Shown one piece after another: positions 19,409-29,630 of a stretch of 64,000 nt of DNA. Origin of the DNA: an uncultured Erysipelotrichaceae bacterium (lineage in GTDB: Bacteria > Bacillota_I > Bacilli_A > Erysipelotrichales > Erysipelotrichaceae). A program made the position numbers and the translations under genes. The notes beneath the pieces are model-generated. The model ran no database searches. It was not told the origin of the DNA and was given only the letters and a program-made list of their open reading frames with translations. Within the stretch, counting starts at the first letter, position 1; each line of letters begins with the position of its first letter. The DNA is taken from positions 22,047 through 86,046 of the forward strand of contig CALVCO010000001.1 in assembly GCA_944326095.1 (NCBI GenBank), written 5' to 3'.

Positions 19409-19435
19409 AAAAACGTCATAGGAGGATAATTTTAC

Positions 19436-20632
19436 ATGGCAAAGAAAACTGTCAAAGATTTAGATGTTAAAGGAAAACGCGTCTTAGTTCGTGTTGATTT
19501 TAACGTTCCAATTAAGGATGGAGTAATTACTGATGATAATCGTATTCAGGCTGCTCTACCAACTATTAACTATTTAACAGAAAATGGAGCAAAAGTAATC
19601 TTACTTTCTCATTTAGGTAAAATTGATCATAAAGATCCTGAAAAATGTGAAGCAGGTAAGAAGAAAAATAATATGGCTCCAGTAGCTGCTCGTTTACAAG
19701 AATTAGTAAGCTCTAAAGTAACATTTGTACCTGTTACTCGTGGAGAAGAATTAGAAAAAGCTATTGCTGAAATGAATGATGGCGATATCGTATTAATGCA
19801 AAATACGCGTTATGAAAAAGGTGAAAGCAAGAATGATCCTGAATTAGCTGCTTATTGGGCTAGCTTAGGTGATTTGTTTGTATCAGATGCTTTCGGTTCA
19901 GTACATAGAGCACATGCTTCTACAGTAGGAATTGCTACTCATCTACCTAGTGCTTGTGGTTTCTTAGTTCAAAAAGAAATTGAAAATTTAGGTGCTGCTA
20001 TTGATAATCCTAAACGTCCATTGGTTGCTATTTTAGGTGGTGCTAAAGTTTCTGATAAGATTGCTGTTATCGATAATTTATTAAATATTGCTGATAAAGT
20101 AATTATCGGTGGTGGTATGGCTTATACTTTCTTGAAAGCTAAAGGCTATAATGTTGGAAATTCTTTATTAGAAGAAGATAAGATTGAAATGGCTAAAGAA
20201 TTCATGGAAAGAGGTAAAGATAAGTTAGTATTACCTGTTGATACAGTAGTAGCTAATGATTTCTCTAATCCAACTGATATCAAGACTGTTGATTGTGATA
20301 AGATTCCTGATGGTTATATGGGTTTGGATATTGGTGAAAAGACTGTTGAATTATTTGCAAAAGAACTTCAAGGTTGCAAGACTGCAGTTTGGAATGGCCC
20401 TATGGGTGTATTTGAAGATCCTCGATTTGCTAAGGGAACAGAAGCAGTTTGTAAAGTATTATCTGAACTACCAGATGCTATGACGGTAATTGGTGGTGGT
20501 GATAGTGCTAGTGCTGCTAAGAAATTAGGTTATAAAGATAAATTTACTCATATTTCTACTGGTGGAGGAGCATCATTAGAATATATGGAAGGTAAAGAAT
20601 TACCTGGTATTGCAATTATTGAGGAGAAATAA
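19436..20632 (+). CDS. pgk: Phosphoglycerate kinase
   Basis: The protein of 398 aa transfers phosphate from 1,3-bisphosphoglycerate to ADP in glycolysis. Motifs are the N-terminal [24 protein letters not shown], the substrate-binding [41 protein letters not shown], and the C-terminal [14 protein letters not shown] and [10 protein letters not shown] strong AGGAGG RBS precedes the ATG. tpiA follows after 5 bp and eno 64 bp later, so the lower glycolytic genes are clustered; gap and a phosphoglycerate mutase are not in the window. Confidence 0.98.
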   Translation: MAKKTVKDLDVKGKRVLVRVDFNVPIKDGVITDDNRIQAALPTINYLTENGAKVILLSHLGKIDHKDPEKCEAGKKKNNMAPVAARLQELVSSKVTFVPVTRGEELEKAIAEMNDGDIVLMQNTRYEKGESKNDPELAAYWASLGDLFVSDAFGSVHRAHASTVGIATHLPSACGFLVQKEIENLGAAIDNPKRPLVAILGGAKVSDKIAVIDNLLNIADKVIIGGGMAYTFLKAKGYNVGNSLLEEDKIEMAKEFMERGKDKLVLPVDTVVANDFSNPTDIKTVDCDKIPDGYMGLDIGEKTVELFAKELQGCKTAVWNGPMGVFEDPRFAKGTEAVCKVLSELPDAMTVIGGGDSASAAKKLGYKDKFTHISTGGGASLEYMEGKELPGIAIIEEK

Positions 20633-20637
20633 AGATA

Positions 20638-21387
20638 ATGAGAAAACCTATTATTGTTGGAAACTGGAAAATGAATAAGCTTCGTGGTGAAGCTAATGAG
20701 TTCATGGAAGCAATTGAAGCATATTTGACAGGAGATGAAGCTAGCACTTATGGTATTGCTGCTCCTTTCACTTGTGTTGGAAATTGTGTAGATCGCGCTA
20801 AGAATTTAGTAGTTGCTGCTCAAAATTGTCATTGGAAAGAAAGTGGAGCTTATACTGGTGAAGTTAGCGTGGAAATGCTAGAAGATTTAGGAGTTAAATA
20901 TTGTATCATTGGCCATTCTGAAAGAAGATCAATGTTTGGTGATACTGATGAAACAGTAAATAATAAAGCTAAAAAATTATTAGAAAAAGGTATAGTTCCT
21001 ATTCTATGTATTGGTGAAACTGAAGCGCAATATGATGCTGGTGAAACAGAAAAAGTTATCCGTGATCAAATTTCTGGTAGCATGAAGGACCTTTGCCCTA
21101 AATGTGTAGCTAAGATGGTTGTTGCTTATGAACCTATTTGGGCTATTGGTACTGGTAAGAGTGCTACTAAAGAAATTGCCCAAAATTGTTGCCATATCGT
21201 TCGTGATCAAATCCGTGTTATGTATGGTGATGAAGCAGCAGATAGTGTTCGTATCCAATATGGTGGTAGTGTAAAACCAGAAAATATTAAAGAATATATG
21301 GCTTGTGAAGACATCGATGGTGCATTAATCGGTGGTGCTTCTTTGAAAGTTGATTCTTTCAAAGCTATTATTGATGCAACAAAATAG
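20638..21387 (+). CDS. tpiA: Triosephosphate isomerase
   Basis: The protein of 249 aa, the normal length, interconverts dihydroxyacetone phosphate and glyceraldehyde-3-phosphate. The substrate lysine is in GNWKMN, the electrophilic His in IIGHSERR, the catalytic Glu in AYEPIWAIGTGKSAT, and the phosphate-binding loop is YGGSVKPEN followed by GALIGGASL. It begins 5 bp after pgk and is part of the same transcript. Confidence 0.98.
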   Translation: MRKPIIVGNWKMNKLRGEANEFMEAIEAYLTGDEASTYGIAAPFTCVGNCVDRAKNLVVAAQNCHWKESGAYTGEVSVEMLEDLGVKYCIIGHSERRSMFGDTDETVNNKAKKLLEKGIVPILCIGETEAQYDAGETEKVIRDQISGSMKDLCPKCVAKMVVAYEPIWAIGTGKSATKEIAQNCCHIVRDQIRVMYGDEAADSVRIQYGGSVKPENIKEYMACEDIDGALIGGASLKVDSFKAIIDATK

Positions 21388-21436
21388 TTTACAATCAGAA
21401 TATTCTGAATGTAATAAATTATTAAGGTATTTATAG

Positions 21437-22753
<1,317 letters not shown>

Positions 22754-22768
22754 TTGATCATTATCTTT

Positions 22769-22798
22769 GAAGGAAGCTTATGCTTCCTTCTTTTTTTT
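22769..22798 (+). terminator. Rho-independent terminator after eno
   Basis: A perfect 9-bp stem GAAGGAAGC/GCTTCCTTC with loop TTAT is followed by eight T. It closes the pgk-tpiA-eno unit. Confidence 0.95.
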
Positions 22799-22824
22799 GT
22801 GTTATCATTAGCATAGGTGATGAT

Positions 22825-23646
22825 ATGAAGATAATTAAAAAATTATTAGTAATTGCTTTTTTATGTCTTTTACATGGCTGTCAAGATAAAAATAATGTTC
22901 AATTTACAGATGGAATTGAGCTATGTAATGAAAACGGGATAATGATTAAAATAGAAGAAATTGTCAATTGTAAAGAAGAAAAGCAAGTTTTTTTAGATCT
23001 TGTGATAGAAAATGAAAATTTAAAAGAAGCTTATATTTCGTTTGATGAAATAAAAGTTAATGGTCTAATTGCACAGGAAATAAATGAAGCACAATATATC
23101 TACTTAGGTAGCGGAAATAAAGAAAAAAAGATAGTTAGCATTGATTATAGCGATATTGCATCTTTAGGTATCAATAGTATTACGGATATAGCAAATATTG
23201 AAATGACAATTACTAGCAGCATGGCAGAGATGCCAAATATAAATTATTTAACCAAGAATGTAACTATTTATCCTTTTGGAATCGAAAAACAACTAGATAT
23301 GCATGATAAATTAGAACCTTATAAGACATATGAAAATGAAAACTTGGCAATTTATTATTTAGGATATGAGGATGGAGAGCTAAAATTGTATATTAAAAAT
23401 AAGATGTTAGAAGATATCGCGATGGATATGATATTTGAAGATCTTGATGATGAAGACTTGGATGATGATAGCAAAATAACATATACGTTCATAGGCGAGA
23501 GTGCTGATATCTTGGTGAAGCTGCCATTAGAGATATTTGAAAAACTAGAGTGTTCATTTGATGTATATCATTCTGAATTTTTTCGTCAAGAAGATCCTTT
23601 GATGAAAGATAGCTTTATTATAGAAATGGGAAATGATCGATCATGA
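22825..23646 (+). CDS. Lipoprotein of unknown function (first of a pair)
   Basis: This 273-aa predicted lipoprotein has signal peptide MKIIKKLLVIAFLCLLHGC with lipobox LLHGC. The mature part is acidic and beta-rich (EIVNCKEEKQVFLDLVIENENLKEAYISFDEIKVNGL), with an Asp/Glu run near residue 205 (EDLDDEDLDDDSK). It shows the same layout as the next gene product, including an IDYSDIASLGIN segment that parallels IDLRYTKALGID, so the two look like diverged tandem duplicates. I chose ATG 22825, preceded by GGTGATG; an upstream frame to 22780 lies in the eno terminator. It overlaps the next gene by 4 bp. No known family was recognised. Confidence 0.7.
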   Translation: MKIIKKLLVIAFLCLLHGCQDKNNVQFTDGIELCNENGIMIKIEEIVNCKEEKQVFLDLVIENENLKEAYISFDEIKVNGLIAQEINEAQYIYLGSGNKEKKIVSIDYSDIASLGINSITDIANIEMTITSSMAEMPNINYLTKNVTIYPFGIEKQLDMHDKLEPYKTYENENLAIYYLGYEDGELKLYIKNKMLEDIAMDMIFEDLDDEDLDDDSKITYTFIGESADILVKLPLEIFEKLECSFDVYHSEFFRQEDPLMKDSFIIEMGNDRS

Positions 23647-24542
23647 AAAAGAAAATTATATTATTTATTGTTATCTTGTTTTTACTGGTAGGCTGTACTA
23701 ATAGCATGGATCAAATTAAAAATAAAATTGAAGTAGTTCAAGGTGAGAATACATCAGCAAATGCACAAAATTATAAATCATATGAAATAACATGTTGTGA
23801 TCAAGAAATTATGTTGTATGAAGATGAGGATATTTCTTTTTGGGCTATAGAAGGTTACTATGTTTCTAATTGGGAATATTCGTTAACTTTGAAAATTAAA
23901 AATGAGCTTGATGTTGAGCAAAGATTGATATTAAGTGATTTTAAAATAAATAATATTGAGGTTGCATATGATCAACCGCTGATTTATTTGCTGCCCAATG
24001 CAGAAGAAACGATTATATTTTTCATTGATTTAAGATATACCAAAGCACTTGGCATTGACGGCTTACATATTTTTAATGTTAACTATAGGCGTTATCTAGA
24101 ACAAGATGATAGATGGTTTGAGAAAAATGAAGTTAGCGTTTATTATGAATTGAATGATATGCTTAATCTTGATGAATATATCTCTTCTCTAGATGCACCG
24201 ATAATCGCAAATGATGATGTTGAAATATGGTATATAGACGTTGAAAAAGATAAATTTTATAAAAGAAAAAATTTGTATTTTTTGGTGCATAACAAGACCG
24301 ATGATACATTGATGGTTGGATGGGAAGATATCTTGGTAAATGATGTTGATCAAAATTTATTCAACTATTCTTTGATAAATCCACATGCTTATAGCATTAG
24401 CAGGTTATCTTATGAGGTTAAATATGACTATGAATATATGAACAATGATGATGATATCAATGCGTTGGTGAAAGTGTATATAACCAATTCTCAAGCTAAA
24501 GAATTGCTAAATGAATATCATATTATGTTTAAAGCACAATAG
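23643..24542 (+). CDS. Lipoprotein of unknown function (second of a pair)
   Basis: This 299-aa predicted lipoprotein has signal peptide MKKKIILFIVILFLLVGC with lipobox LLVGC. The exported part has alternating hydrophobic strands (YYVSNWEYSLTLKIKN) that suggest an immunoglobulin-like or beta-sandwich fold, and it is rich in Asp and Tyr. It begins in an ATGA overlap with the preceding lipoprotein gene, so the two are translationally coupled and probably act together at the cell surface. No family or binding motif was recognised. Confidence 0.7.
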   Translation: MKKKIILFIVILFLLVGCTNSMDQIKNKIEVVQGENTSANAQNYKSYEITCCDQEIMLYEDEDISFWAIEGYYVSNWEYSLTLKIKNELDVEQRLILSDFKINNIEVAYDQPLIYLLPNAEETIIFFIDLRYTKALGIDGLHIFNVNYRRYLEQDDRWFEKNEVSVYYELNDMLNLDEYISSLDAPIIANDDVEIWYIDVEKDKFYKRKNLYFLVHNKTDDTLMVGWEDILVNDVDQNLFNYSLINPHAYSISRLSYEVKYDYEYMNNDDDINALVKVYITNSQAKELLNEYHIMFKAQ

Positions 24543-24593
24543 AAAATAACAATTTACAAATATGAAAAAAAGTAGTAAGATAAAGATGCTTAA

Positions 24594-24712
24594 AAATAAC
24601 TTCAGGGATGAGTGTAATTCTCTACTGGCGGTATACTCCGCGAGCCAATATTGGCATGAATCGGTGCAATTCCGATAGCAACAGTTAAAGTCTGGATGGA
24701 AGAAGGTTATTT
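24594..24712 (+). promoter_or_regulatory. FMN riboswitch (RFN element)
   Basis: The conserved RFN blocks occur in order: TCAGGGATGAGTG, CTACTGGCGGTA, CTCCGCGAGCC, TGAATCGGTGCAATTCCGAT, AGCAACAGTTAAAGTC and TGGATGGAAGAAG. The closing P1 helix pairs AAATAAC (24594-24600) with GTTATTT (24706-24712). Binding of FMN is expected to shut off the downstream riboflavin-transport genes, using the terminator that follows. Confidence 0.95.
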
Positions 24713-24733
24713 GCTTATATCTATTAAACAAAT

Positions 24734-24770
24734 AAGCGTACCTGAAAAGTTTTTTTTGGGCACGCTTTTT
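24734..24770 (+). terminator. Expression-platform terminator of the FMN riboswitch
   Basis: AAGCGTACC pairs imperfectly with GGGCACGCTT across a 16-base loop and is followed by TTTTTCTTTG. It lies between the RFN aptamer and the ribU RBS, where a ligand-controlled terminator is expected. Confidence 0.75.
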
Positions 24771-24795
24771 CTTTGTTTGTTAGGGAGGGATATAA

Positions 24796-25431
24796 GTGAG
24801 TACAAAGAAAATAACTACTATAGGGGTTCTATGCGCCATGGCAATGGTCACTAATTTGTTGATTTCTTTTCCTCTAGTACCTGCAGCTTCTTTTTTGAAG
24901 TATGATCCAAAAGATATCATCATTGTGATGGGAGGGTTTATTTATGGTCCTTTAACATCATTTTTGATGAGCTTTATTTGCTCAATTTTAGAAATAATGT
25001 TTAAAGGTGGTAATGCTTTAGATGTATTGATGAACATGGTATCAACTTGTACGTTTGCTTGTGTAGCAGCATATGCTTATCAAAAACAGCATACAAAAAA
25101 GGGAGCAATTGTAGGACTTATAGCTGGGGTGATCATTTCAGCTGGCGTAATGTGTTTATGGAATTATGTAATAACACCAATATATTATGGATGGCCTCGT
25201 GAAGAAGTTGTTGCAATCTTAGTTCCAGGGATACTGCCATTTAATTTGTTAAAAAGCGGAATAAACGCCGTAATTACTTTGTTTTTATACAAACCTTTTG
25301 TTAATATCTTGCGTCATAATAATCTTGCAAATAAAAATGATGATAAAGCAAATTATGGATTTGTATGGGTAATTATTTTTATTTGTTTATCAATAATATT
25401 GTTTGTTTTAGCTAAAGGAGGAACAATTTAA
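24796..25431 (+). CDS. ribU: Riboflavin ECF transporter S component RibU
   Basis: The protein of 211 aa is a membrane protein of about six helices. It is the substrate-binding S component of an energy-coupling-factor importer, which captures riboflavin and docks on a shared EcfAA'T module located elsewhere. The N-terminus ITTIGVLCAMAMVTNLLISFP, the segment FLKYDPKDIIIVMGGFIYGP and the helix PGILPFNLLKSGINAVITL match RibU-type S components. The FMN riboswitch just upstream gives the substrate assignment. The start is GTG 24796 with GGGAGGGA 8 bp upstream. Confidence 0.9.
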   Translation: MSTKKITTIGVLCAMAMVTNLLISFPLVPAASFLKYDPKDIIIVMGGFIYGPLTSFLMSFICSILEIMFKGGNALDVLMNMVSTCTFACVAAYAYQKQHTKKGAIVGLIAGVIISAGVMCLWNYVITPIYYGWPREEVVAILVPGILPFNLLKSGINAVITLFLYKPFVNILRHNNLANKNDDKANYGFVWVIIFICLSIILFVLAKGGTI

Positions 25432-25432
25432 G

Positions 25433-25897
25433 ATGAAGGAATTTACATTTGAACAAGCAAAAAATATAATGTTTGAAAAGTTAGGTGATTATAAGATCAT
25501 GGCATTAGCTAGTAGTGTTGATGATTATCCAATGGTAAGAAATGTTAGCTGTATTTTTTACAATGATAAAATATATTTTAAAACCGATAAAAATTTTAGA
25601 AAGACACAACAACTATTTAAGAACAATCAAGTTGCTATGTGCTTCAATGGAGTACAAGTTGAAGGAAAAGCTTTAAATAAGGGGCTTGTAATTGATGAAC
25701 CTGGAAGGATTTTTGAGAAAAAATACCAAGAATTCTTATGGCAAAGTTATAATGCTTATAGTCATGTCGATACAGAAATCTTGATCGAAGTAGAACCTAA
25801 ATTTGTGGAAATTTGGGATGAAGACGAAAATAGAAATGCTTTTCAATTGTTCATAGATTTTGAAAATGAAACTGTTGAATATAAGCCATATGATTAA
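25433..25897 (+). CDS. Pyridoxamine 5'-phosphate oxidase-like flavin-binding protein
   Basis: The protein of 154 aa has the split beta-barrel of the PNPOx-like superfamily: MALASSVDDYPMVRNVSCIFYNDKIYFKTDKNFRKTQQLFKNNQVAMCF is the usual first half, in which short proteins of this type bind FMN or a deazaflavin. Dimeric flavoproteins of this size often reduce small molecules; the actual substrate is unknown. It lies 1 bp after ribU and 16 bp before a ribU paralogue, inside the FMN-riboswitch transcript, which supports a flavin link. It is not a true PdxH. Confidence 0.75.
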   Translation: MKEFTFEQAKNIMFEKLGDYKIMALASSVDDYPMVRNVSCIFYNDKIYFKTDKNFRKTQQLFKNNQVAMCFNGVQVEGKALNKGLVIDEPGRIFEKKYQEFLWQSYNAYSHVDTEILIEVEPKFVEIWDEDENRNAFQLFIDFENETVEYKPYD

Positions 25898-25913
25898 ATA
25901 GAATGGTATCTGC

Positions 25914-26561
25914 ATGAAAATAAAGAAAATTACAACATTAGGAATTTTATGCTCTTTAGCTGTTATTACAAATTTATTAATTTCTTTTCCAATTATTCCA
26001 TTGGTATCATTTTTGCGCTATGATCCAAAAGATATTATCATTGTAATTGGTGGATTTATTTATGGGCCTTTAAGTGCAATGATCATGAGTGTTTTAACTA
26101 GTCTGATCGAAGTTTTTTATCGTAATGCTGGTGGTAACATTTTAATTGATATTTTGATGAATGTTATTTCTACTTGTAGTTTGGCTTGTGTTGCAGCTTA
26201 TTTTTATAAGAAAGAACATAGTCGTAAAGGGGCCATCAAAGGTTTGATCATTGGTGCAGTACTTTCGATTGCCATAATGTGCTTGTGGAATTATATTGTT
26301 ACGCCAATTTATTATGGTATGCCTAGAGAAGTAGTGGCTGCTTTGATCGTTCCAGGTATCTTGCCTTTTAACTTGATCAAAAATGCTATTAACGTTTTGG
26401 TCGTTATATATTTATATAAGCCTTTGGTTGATCTGTTACGGCGTAATAATTTAGCTAATGGTTCTGAAGGTAAAGTAGGCATAGCATTTTTAATTTTTGT
26501 TATTTTTATCATTTTGACAATTATCTTATTATTCTTGGTACAATATGGAATTATAGCTTAG
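25914..26561 (+). CDS. Second RibU-like ECF transporter S component
   Basis: The protein of 215 aa is clearly a paralogue of the RibU encoded at 24796: both have KITTxGxLC, NLLISFP, SFLxYDPKDIIIVxGGFIYGPL, LMNxxSTCxxACVAAY and the block CLWNYxxTPIYYGxPRE followed by VPGILPFNL. About six membrane helices are visible. It may bind riboflavin with different affinity, or a related flavin or precursor. It is 16 bp downstream of the PNPOx-like gene and presumably under the same riboswitch. The RBS is unclear (no good GGAGG within 15 bp), so translation may depend on coupling. Confidence 0.8.
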   Translation: MKIKKITTLGILCSLAVITNLLISFPIIPLVSFLRYDPKDIIIVIGGFIYGPLSAMIMSVLTSLIEVFYRNAGGNILIDILMNVISTCSLACVAAYFYKKEHSRKGAIKGLIIGAVLSIAIMCLWNYIVTPIYYGMPREVVAALIVPGILPFNLIKNAINVLVVIYLYKPLVDLLRRNNLANGSEGKVGIAFLIFVIFIILTIILLFLVQYGIIA

Positions 26562-26575
26562 AATGTAAATTACAG

Positions 26576-26604
26576 TTGTTAATTCTTTAGATGTTTGTTA
26601 TAAT
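26576..26604 (+). promoter_or_regulatory. Promoter of secG
   Basis: A -35-like TTGTTA at 26576-26581 and a -10 TATAAT at 26599-26604 are 17 bp apart, 28 bp upstream of the secG ATG. It gives secG a start independent of the riboswitch operon. Confidence 0.7.
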
Positions 26605-26632
26605 TGGTTAGTACATTTGGAAGGTGAAAAAT

Positions 26633-26854
26633 ATGTTAGATATTTTATTAATGATAGTATCTGCAGGATTAATTGTATTAACATTATTACAAAGTGGAAA
26701 ATCTGATGGTATATCCGGAGCATTCACGGGAAATGGTGGATTAAATCTTTTTGCGAATGTTAAAGAGAGAGGTTCGGAAAAAGTAATTGCTAATTTAACA
26801 TTAGTAATGGGTATATTATTTTTTGTACTAGTAATTGTAATTAGAGTTATTTAA
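26633..26854 (+). CDS. secG: Protein-export membrane protein SecG
   Basis: The protein of 73 aa has two membrane helices (LDILLMIVSAGLIVLTLLQSG and LTLVMGILFFVLVIVIRVI) and the family motif LLQSGKSDGISGAFTG between them. SecG is the small subunit of the SecYEG channel. I chose ATG 26633, behind GGAAGGTG; an in-frame GTG at 26624 would overlap the RBS. The neighbours rnr and smpB follow in the order secG-rnr-smpB that is common in Bacillota. secA lies 16 kb downstream. Confidence 0.93.
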   Translation: MLDILLMIVSAGLIVLTLLQSGKSDGISGAFTGNGGLNLFANVKERGSEKVIANLTLVMGILFFVLVIVIRVI

Positions 26855-26880
26855 GAGGTCCTACACAGGGCCTTTTATTA
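26855..26880 (+). terminator. Terminator after secG
   Basis: AGGTCC/GGGCCT (one G-T pair) with a 6-base loop TACACA is followed by TTTTATTA. A 150-bp AT-rich spacer then separates secG from rnr. Confidence 0.75.
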
Positions 26881-27033
26881 ATTTTATCAAGAATATTTTT
26901 TTCTTAAATCAAGATAAATTTTTAAGAAAATTATAAAAAATAGTATATATATTGTAGGTGAAAAATAAGTATATTTTTACTGTTGTGTTGTCTTCACTTC
27001 TATAATTGGAGGTAGTTCACTTTTGGAGGTATT

Positions 27034-29145
27034 ATGGAACAATTAAAAGCTGAAATCTTAAAATTAATTAGTGAACATAAAAAAGGTTTTTATGATTTAA
27101 AGAAATTGGCTGTAGTTTTAAAAATGACTAAAACTTCGGATTTTGTTATGCTTAATAAAGCTTTGAATCAATTGGAGGATGAGTTTTTAATTGTGCGTAA
27201 TAGTCAAAATTTCTTTTTGAGTGCTAGTCAAGCGGGAATATATAAAGGGGCAATTAGTTTAAATAAAAAGGGCTTTGGTTTTGTTGATATTAATGAAAAT
27301 TTGAGTTTTTATATTAGTGCTTATAATATTAATGGGGCTATGGATAAAGATATTGTTTTAATACAACAAACTTATGATATAGATGAAGCTAAAGTTTTAA
27401 AAGTTATTGAAAGACATAGTGATAATTTAATTGGTACAGTTTTTGGTAAGAAATTAAATATTCGATTAGATGATTTACGTTATCGCGATTATAAGTTAAA
27501 TATTATTAATAAGGATAAATTTAAACTAGTCAAAGGTTTAAAAGTTCAATTAAAAGTTATAGATTTTTCTAGACCGTTAAAAGTAGAAATTGTTAGAGTG
27601 ATTGGCCATGAGGATGATCCTGGAGTTGATATTAGTAGTATTTTATTAGCTAATAATATTAAACTTGAATTTGATGAGAAGACTCTGGAACAAGCTAATA
27701 GCATAAGCCAAGAGGTAGATCCTAGTGAATATAAGAATAGAACAGATTTAACTAATAGAACTATTGTTACAATTGATGGTGATGATTCTAAGGATTTTGA
27801 TGATGCGATAAGCATTGAAAAATTAGATGATGGTTTTATGCTAGGTGTTCATATTGCGGATGTATCTCATTATGTTACTCAAGGTAGTCCTTTGGATAAA
27901 GAAGCTTATGAAAGAGGTACTAGCGTCTATGTTTGTGATCGAGTAGTTCCAATGTTGCCTCATGTTTTAAGTAATGGTATTTGTAGCTTAAATCCTGGTG
28001 TTGTGCGTTTATGTCTTAGTGTTGATATGAAGATAGATAATAATGGTGAAGTTGTTGATTATAATCTTTATCCTTCTATAATTAAGTCTAAAGCGCGAAT
28101 GACTTATAATAATGTTAATAAAATATTGGCTGGGGATCCTTCTTTACAAGCTAAATATGCTGATATAAAGGATATGTTTTTTGATATGGCTGAATGTTCC
28201 GCACTTATTAGAAAACGTCGTGAAAAAGCTGGCGCTATTGAATTTGATACGGATGAAGCATATGTTGTAGTAGATAAAATGGGAAAACCTATTGATATTA
28301 AGGTGCGTGAAAGAGGAATTGCTGAGAAGCTTATTGAGGATTTTATGATTTGTGCTAATGAATGTGTAGCTAGAATTATGAAATTTCAAAATTTACCTTG
28401 TGTCTATCGTATTCATGAGAGTCCTAAGGTTGATAAATTGCGGGAATTTGCGATGATAGCGAAAATAAGAGGACATAAATTTAAGGGTAATTTGGCCAAT
28501 ATTCGTCCTTTAGATATTCAAAAGTGTTTAGATAGTTTTACTGATGAACAAGAACATAGTGTATTATCTACCTTGATGTTAAGATGTATGCAAAAGGCTA
28601 GATATGATGCTAGTTGTGTTGGACATTTTGGCTTAGCTAGTAAAGAATATTTGCATTTTACTTCCCCAATTCGTCGTTATCCTGATTTAATTGTTCATCG
28701 CATGGTTAGAAAGTATATCTTTGAAAAAAATTATGATGATATAGCTAAAGATGAAAAATTAATGGATGATATTGCTTCACAAGCTAGTGAATGCGAAGAT
28801 AAAGCTACATATAGTGAACGTGATGTATTAGATATGAAAAAGGCTGAATATATGCAAAATTTTGTTGGCCAATATTTTGATGGAATCATATCAAGTGTTA
28901 CTAATTTTGGCTTTTTTGTTAAATTAGATAATACAATAGAGGGATTAGTCCATATAACTTCTTTGAGTGATGATTATTATAACTATATTCCGTCAATGAT
29001 GTGTCTACAGGGAAGATCTATACAAAAATGTTATACTTTAGGTGATAAAGTTAGAATAAAAGTTGTTGGGGCTAATAAAGAAGAAGGTACAGTTGACTTT
29101 AATATAGTTACTCCACGTAAAAAAAGAAAGCAAGTTTGGATGTGA
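27034..29145 (+). CDS. rnr: Ribonuclease R
   Basis: The protein of 703 aa is a 3'-5' exoribonuclease able to degrade structured RNA and tmRNA-tagged messages. An N-terminal winged-helix region (1-65) is followed by cold-shock OB folds (KGAISLNKKGFGFVDI). The RNB catalytic domain begins RTIVTIDGDDSKDFDDAISIE, whose Asp residues bind the metal, and includes HYVTQGSPLDKEAYERGTSVYV and HFTSPIRRYPDLIVHR. A C-terminal S1 domain (about 620-697, GIISSVTNFGFFVKLDNTIEGLVHI) completes it. The RBS is TTGGAGG. smpB follows after 4 bp, a classic pairing because both act in trans-translation. Confidence 0.97.
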   Translation: MEQLKAEILKLISEHKKGFYDLKKLAVVLKMTKTSDFVMLNKALNQLEDEFLIVRNSQNFFLSASQAGIYKGAISLNKKGFGFVDINENLSFYISAYNINGAMDKDIVLIQQTYDIDEAKVLKVIERHSDNLIGTVFGKKLNIRLDDLRYRDYKLNIINKDKFKLVKGLKVQLKVIDFSRPLKVEIVRVIGHEDDPGVDISSILLANNIKLEFDEKTLEQANSISQEVDPSEYKNRTDLTNRTIVTIDGDDSKDFDDAISIEKLDDGFMLGVHIADVSHYVTQGSPLDKEAYERGTSVYVCDRVVPMLPHVLSNGICSLNPGVVRLCLSVDMKIDNNGEVVDYNLYPSIIKSKARMTYNNVNKILAGDPSLQAKYADIKDMFFDMAECSALIRKRREKAGAIEFDTDEAYVVVDKMGKPIDIKVRERGIAEKLIEDFMICANECVARIMKFQNLPCVYRIHESPKVDKLREFAMIAKIRGHKFKGNLANIRPLDIQKCLDSFTDEQEHSVLSTLMLRCMQKARYDASCVGHFGLASKEYLHFTSPIRRYPDLIVHRMVRKYIFEKNYDDIAKDEKLMDDIASQASECEDKATYSERDVLDMKKAEYMQNFVGQYFDGIISSVTNFGFFVKLDNTIEGLVHITSLSDDYYNYIPSMMCLQGRSIQKCYTLGDKVRIKVVGANKEEGTVDFNIVTPRKKRKQVWM

Positions 29146-29149
29146 TTTT

Positions 29150-29599
29150 ATGAGTGAAAAAATTATTTCAATTAATCGTAAAGCTTCTTATAATTATTAT
29201 TTAATAGAACGTTTTGAAGCTGGTTTAGTCTTAAAAGGAACAGAAATTAAGTCTATAAGAATGGGAAAAGTTCAATTTAAGGATGCTTATATTTCGATAA
29301 TTAAACATGAGGCTTATATTAAAGAGATGCATATTGCAGCTTATGATTTTGGTAATAGATTTAATCATGATGAGACTAGGGAAAGAAAGCTTTTATTGCA
29401 TAAAAATGAAATATTGAAACTTGAACAAAAGGTTAAGCTTAAGGGTTTTACTATTGTTCCTGTTAAACTTTATCTAAAAGATGGTAAGGCTAAGATGGAA
29501 ATTGCCTTGGCTAAAGGTAAAGAATTGTATGATAAAAGGCAAGATGCAAAGATTAGAGATGCTAAAAGAGAAATGGAAAAAGCATTGAAATTTAGATAA
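29150..29599 (+). CDS. smpB: SsrA-binding protein SmpB
   Basis: The protein of 149 aa, the normal length, binds tmRNA and brings it to stalled ribosomes. The beta-barrel carries NRKASYNYYLIERFEAGLVLKGTEIKSIRMGKVQFKDAYISI. The C-terminal tail is basic (KLYLKDGKAKMEIALAKGKELYDKRQDAK), with the conserved GKxxYDKR that folds into a helix in the decoding centre. It is 4 bp downstream of rnr. The tmRNA gene itself is about 6.5 kb downstream on the other strand. Confidence 0.98.
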   Translation: MSEKIISINRKASYNYYLIERFEAGLVLKGTEIKSIRMGKVQFKDAYISIIKHEAYIKEMHIAAYDFGNRFNHDETRERKLLLHKNEILKLEQKVKLKGFTIVPVKLYLKDGKAKMEIALAKGKELYDKRQDAKIRDAKREMEKALKFR

Positions 29600-29630
29600 A
29601 AAATGGCACGCATTAGATGCGTGTCATTTT
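29600..29630. terminator. Bidirectional terminator between smpB and the HIT gene
   Basis: A 14-bp stem AAAATGGCACGCAT/ATGCGTGTCATTTT (one G-T pair) with a 3-base loop lies right after smpB. It overlaps the stop codon of the convergent HIT gene and has A/T flanks for both directions. Confidence 0.85.

Noticed and set aside
21397..21408. Perfect palindrome CAGAATATTCTG between tpiA and eno
   Set aside because: Too short to be a terminator, no T-run follows and no second copy was seen; noted only in the eno entry.
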